Origin: Bacillota bacterium
GTDB taxonomy: Bacteria; Bacillota; Clostridia; Christensenellales; UMGS416
DNA: 5,560 nucleotides
Direction of reading: 5' to 3'
NCBI GenBank assembly: GCA_023428265.1
Contig: JAEYYW010000086.1
Location: 1-5,560 of the forward strand
Made by a program: the position numbers and the translations under genes. Of this stretch, positions 5,530-5,560 are shown one piece after another (the first letter of the stretch is position 1; the number at the start of each line of letters is the position of its first letter). The notes under the pieces are model-generated. The model did not search any database, was not told the origin of the DNA, and was given only the letters and a program-made list of their open reading frames with translations.

Positions 5530-5560
5530 ATGGCTGACATGGATATCTACAAGGAGATGG
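5530..5560 (+). CDS. spoIVA: start of a gene resembling spore-coat ATPase SpoIVA (partial)
   Basis: Only ten codons are inside the window, reading MADMDIYKEM. From memory of the family, B. subtilis SpoIVA begins MEKVDIFKDI and clostridial forms have a similar xDIYKDIAERTGG start, so the DIYKE core aligns in register from the initiator Met. SpoIVA is a mother-cell ATPase that polymerises on the forespore surface as the base of the spore coat. Supporting context is a strong SD, a separate leader after the terminator, and a weak sigma-E-like promoter. Ten residues are too few to prove it: the next residues should read close to ERTGGDIYIGVVGPVRTGKS. If they do not, this is an unidentified gene. 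Confidence 0.6.
   Translation, partial: MADMDIYKEM

Noticed and set aside
1..5560. Mobile elements, CRISPR, tRNA/rRNA or a novel defence or biosynthetic system
   Set aside because: Almost all of the sequence is accounted for by four conserved division/cell-wall genes and their junctions. No terminal repeats, transposase motifs, spaced repeats or RNA-gene signatures were seen.

Overview
The window is a division and cell-wall (dcw) cluster segment on the + strand: murA - ftsQ/divIB - ftsA - ftsZ, followed by a terminator and the first codons of a gene whose N-terminus resembles SpoIVA. The four complete genes read in one direction and are all recognisable families. The DNA is fairly GC-rich, with good Shine-Dalgarno sites before murA, ftsQ, ftsZ and the last gene. 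The FtsZ C-terminal peptide is of the Gram-positive type, FtsQ has DivIB-like architecture, murA sits inside the cluster, and the last gene looks like a spore-coat gene. Together these suggest an endospore-forming member of the Clostridia (Firmicutes/Bacillota). I cannot name a genus.

Layout. Bases 1-61 hold the probable tail of an upstream gene and the murA ribosome binding site. MurA (62-1315) makes the first committed peptidoglycan precursor. A 39-nt gap with a small perfect hairpin leads to ftsQ/divIB (1355-2629), a bitopic divisome protein with an unusually long charged cytoplasmic part. A 111-nt gap follows, containing an AT-rich patch that could carry a promoter. Next is a divergent ftsA (2741-3892) and, 31 nt later, ftsZ (3924-5297, GTG start, very strong SD). 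FtsZ has a long disordered linker with a short tandem repeat. An intrinsic terminator (5362-5408) closes the division operon. A separate leader then carries a weak sigma-E-like promoter match, a widely spaced 9-bp inverted repeat and a strong SD. A reading frame starts at 5530 and runs off the end of the window.

How the genes work together. MurA supplies wall precursor. FtsZ forms the ring, and FtsA tethers it to the membrane through a C-terminal amphipathic helix. FtsQ/DivIB links the ring to the septal synthesis machinery outside the membrane. If the last gene is spoIVA, the locus passes from vegetative division to spore-coat assembly across a terminator.

I see no mobile element, CRISPR array, RNA gene or unknown multi-gene system. 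The points that deserve a second look are the altered ATP-binding loop and odd ribosome binding site of ftsA, the low-complexity regions of FtsQ and FtsZ, and the ftsZ-to-spoIVA junction.
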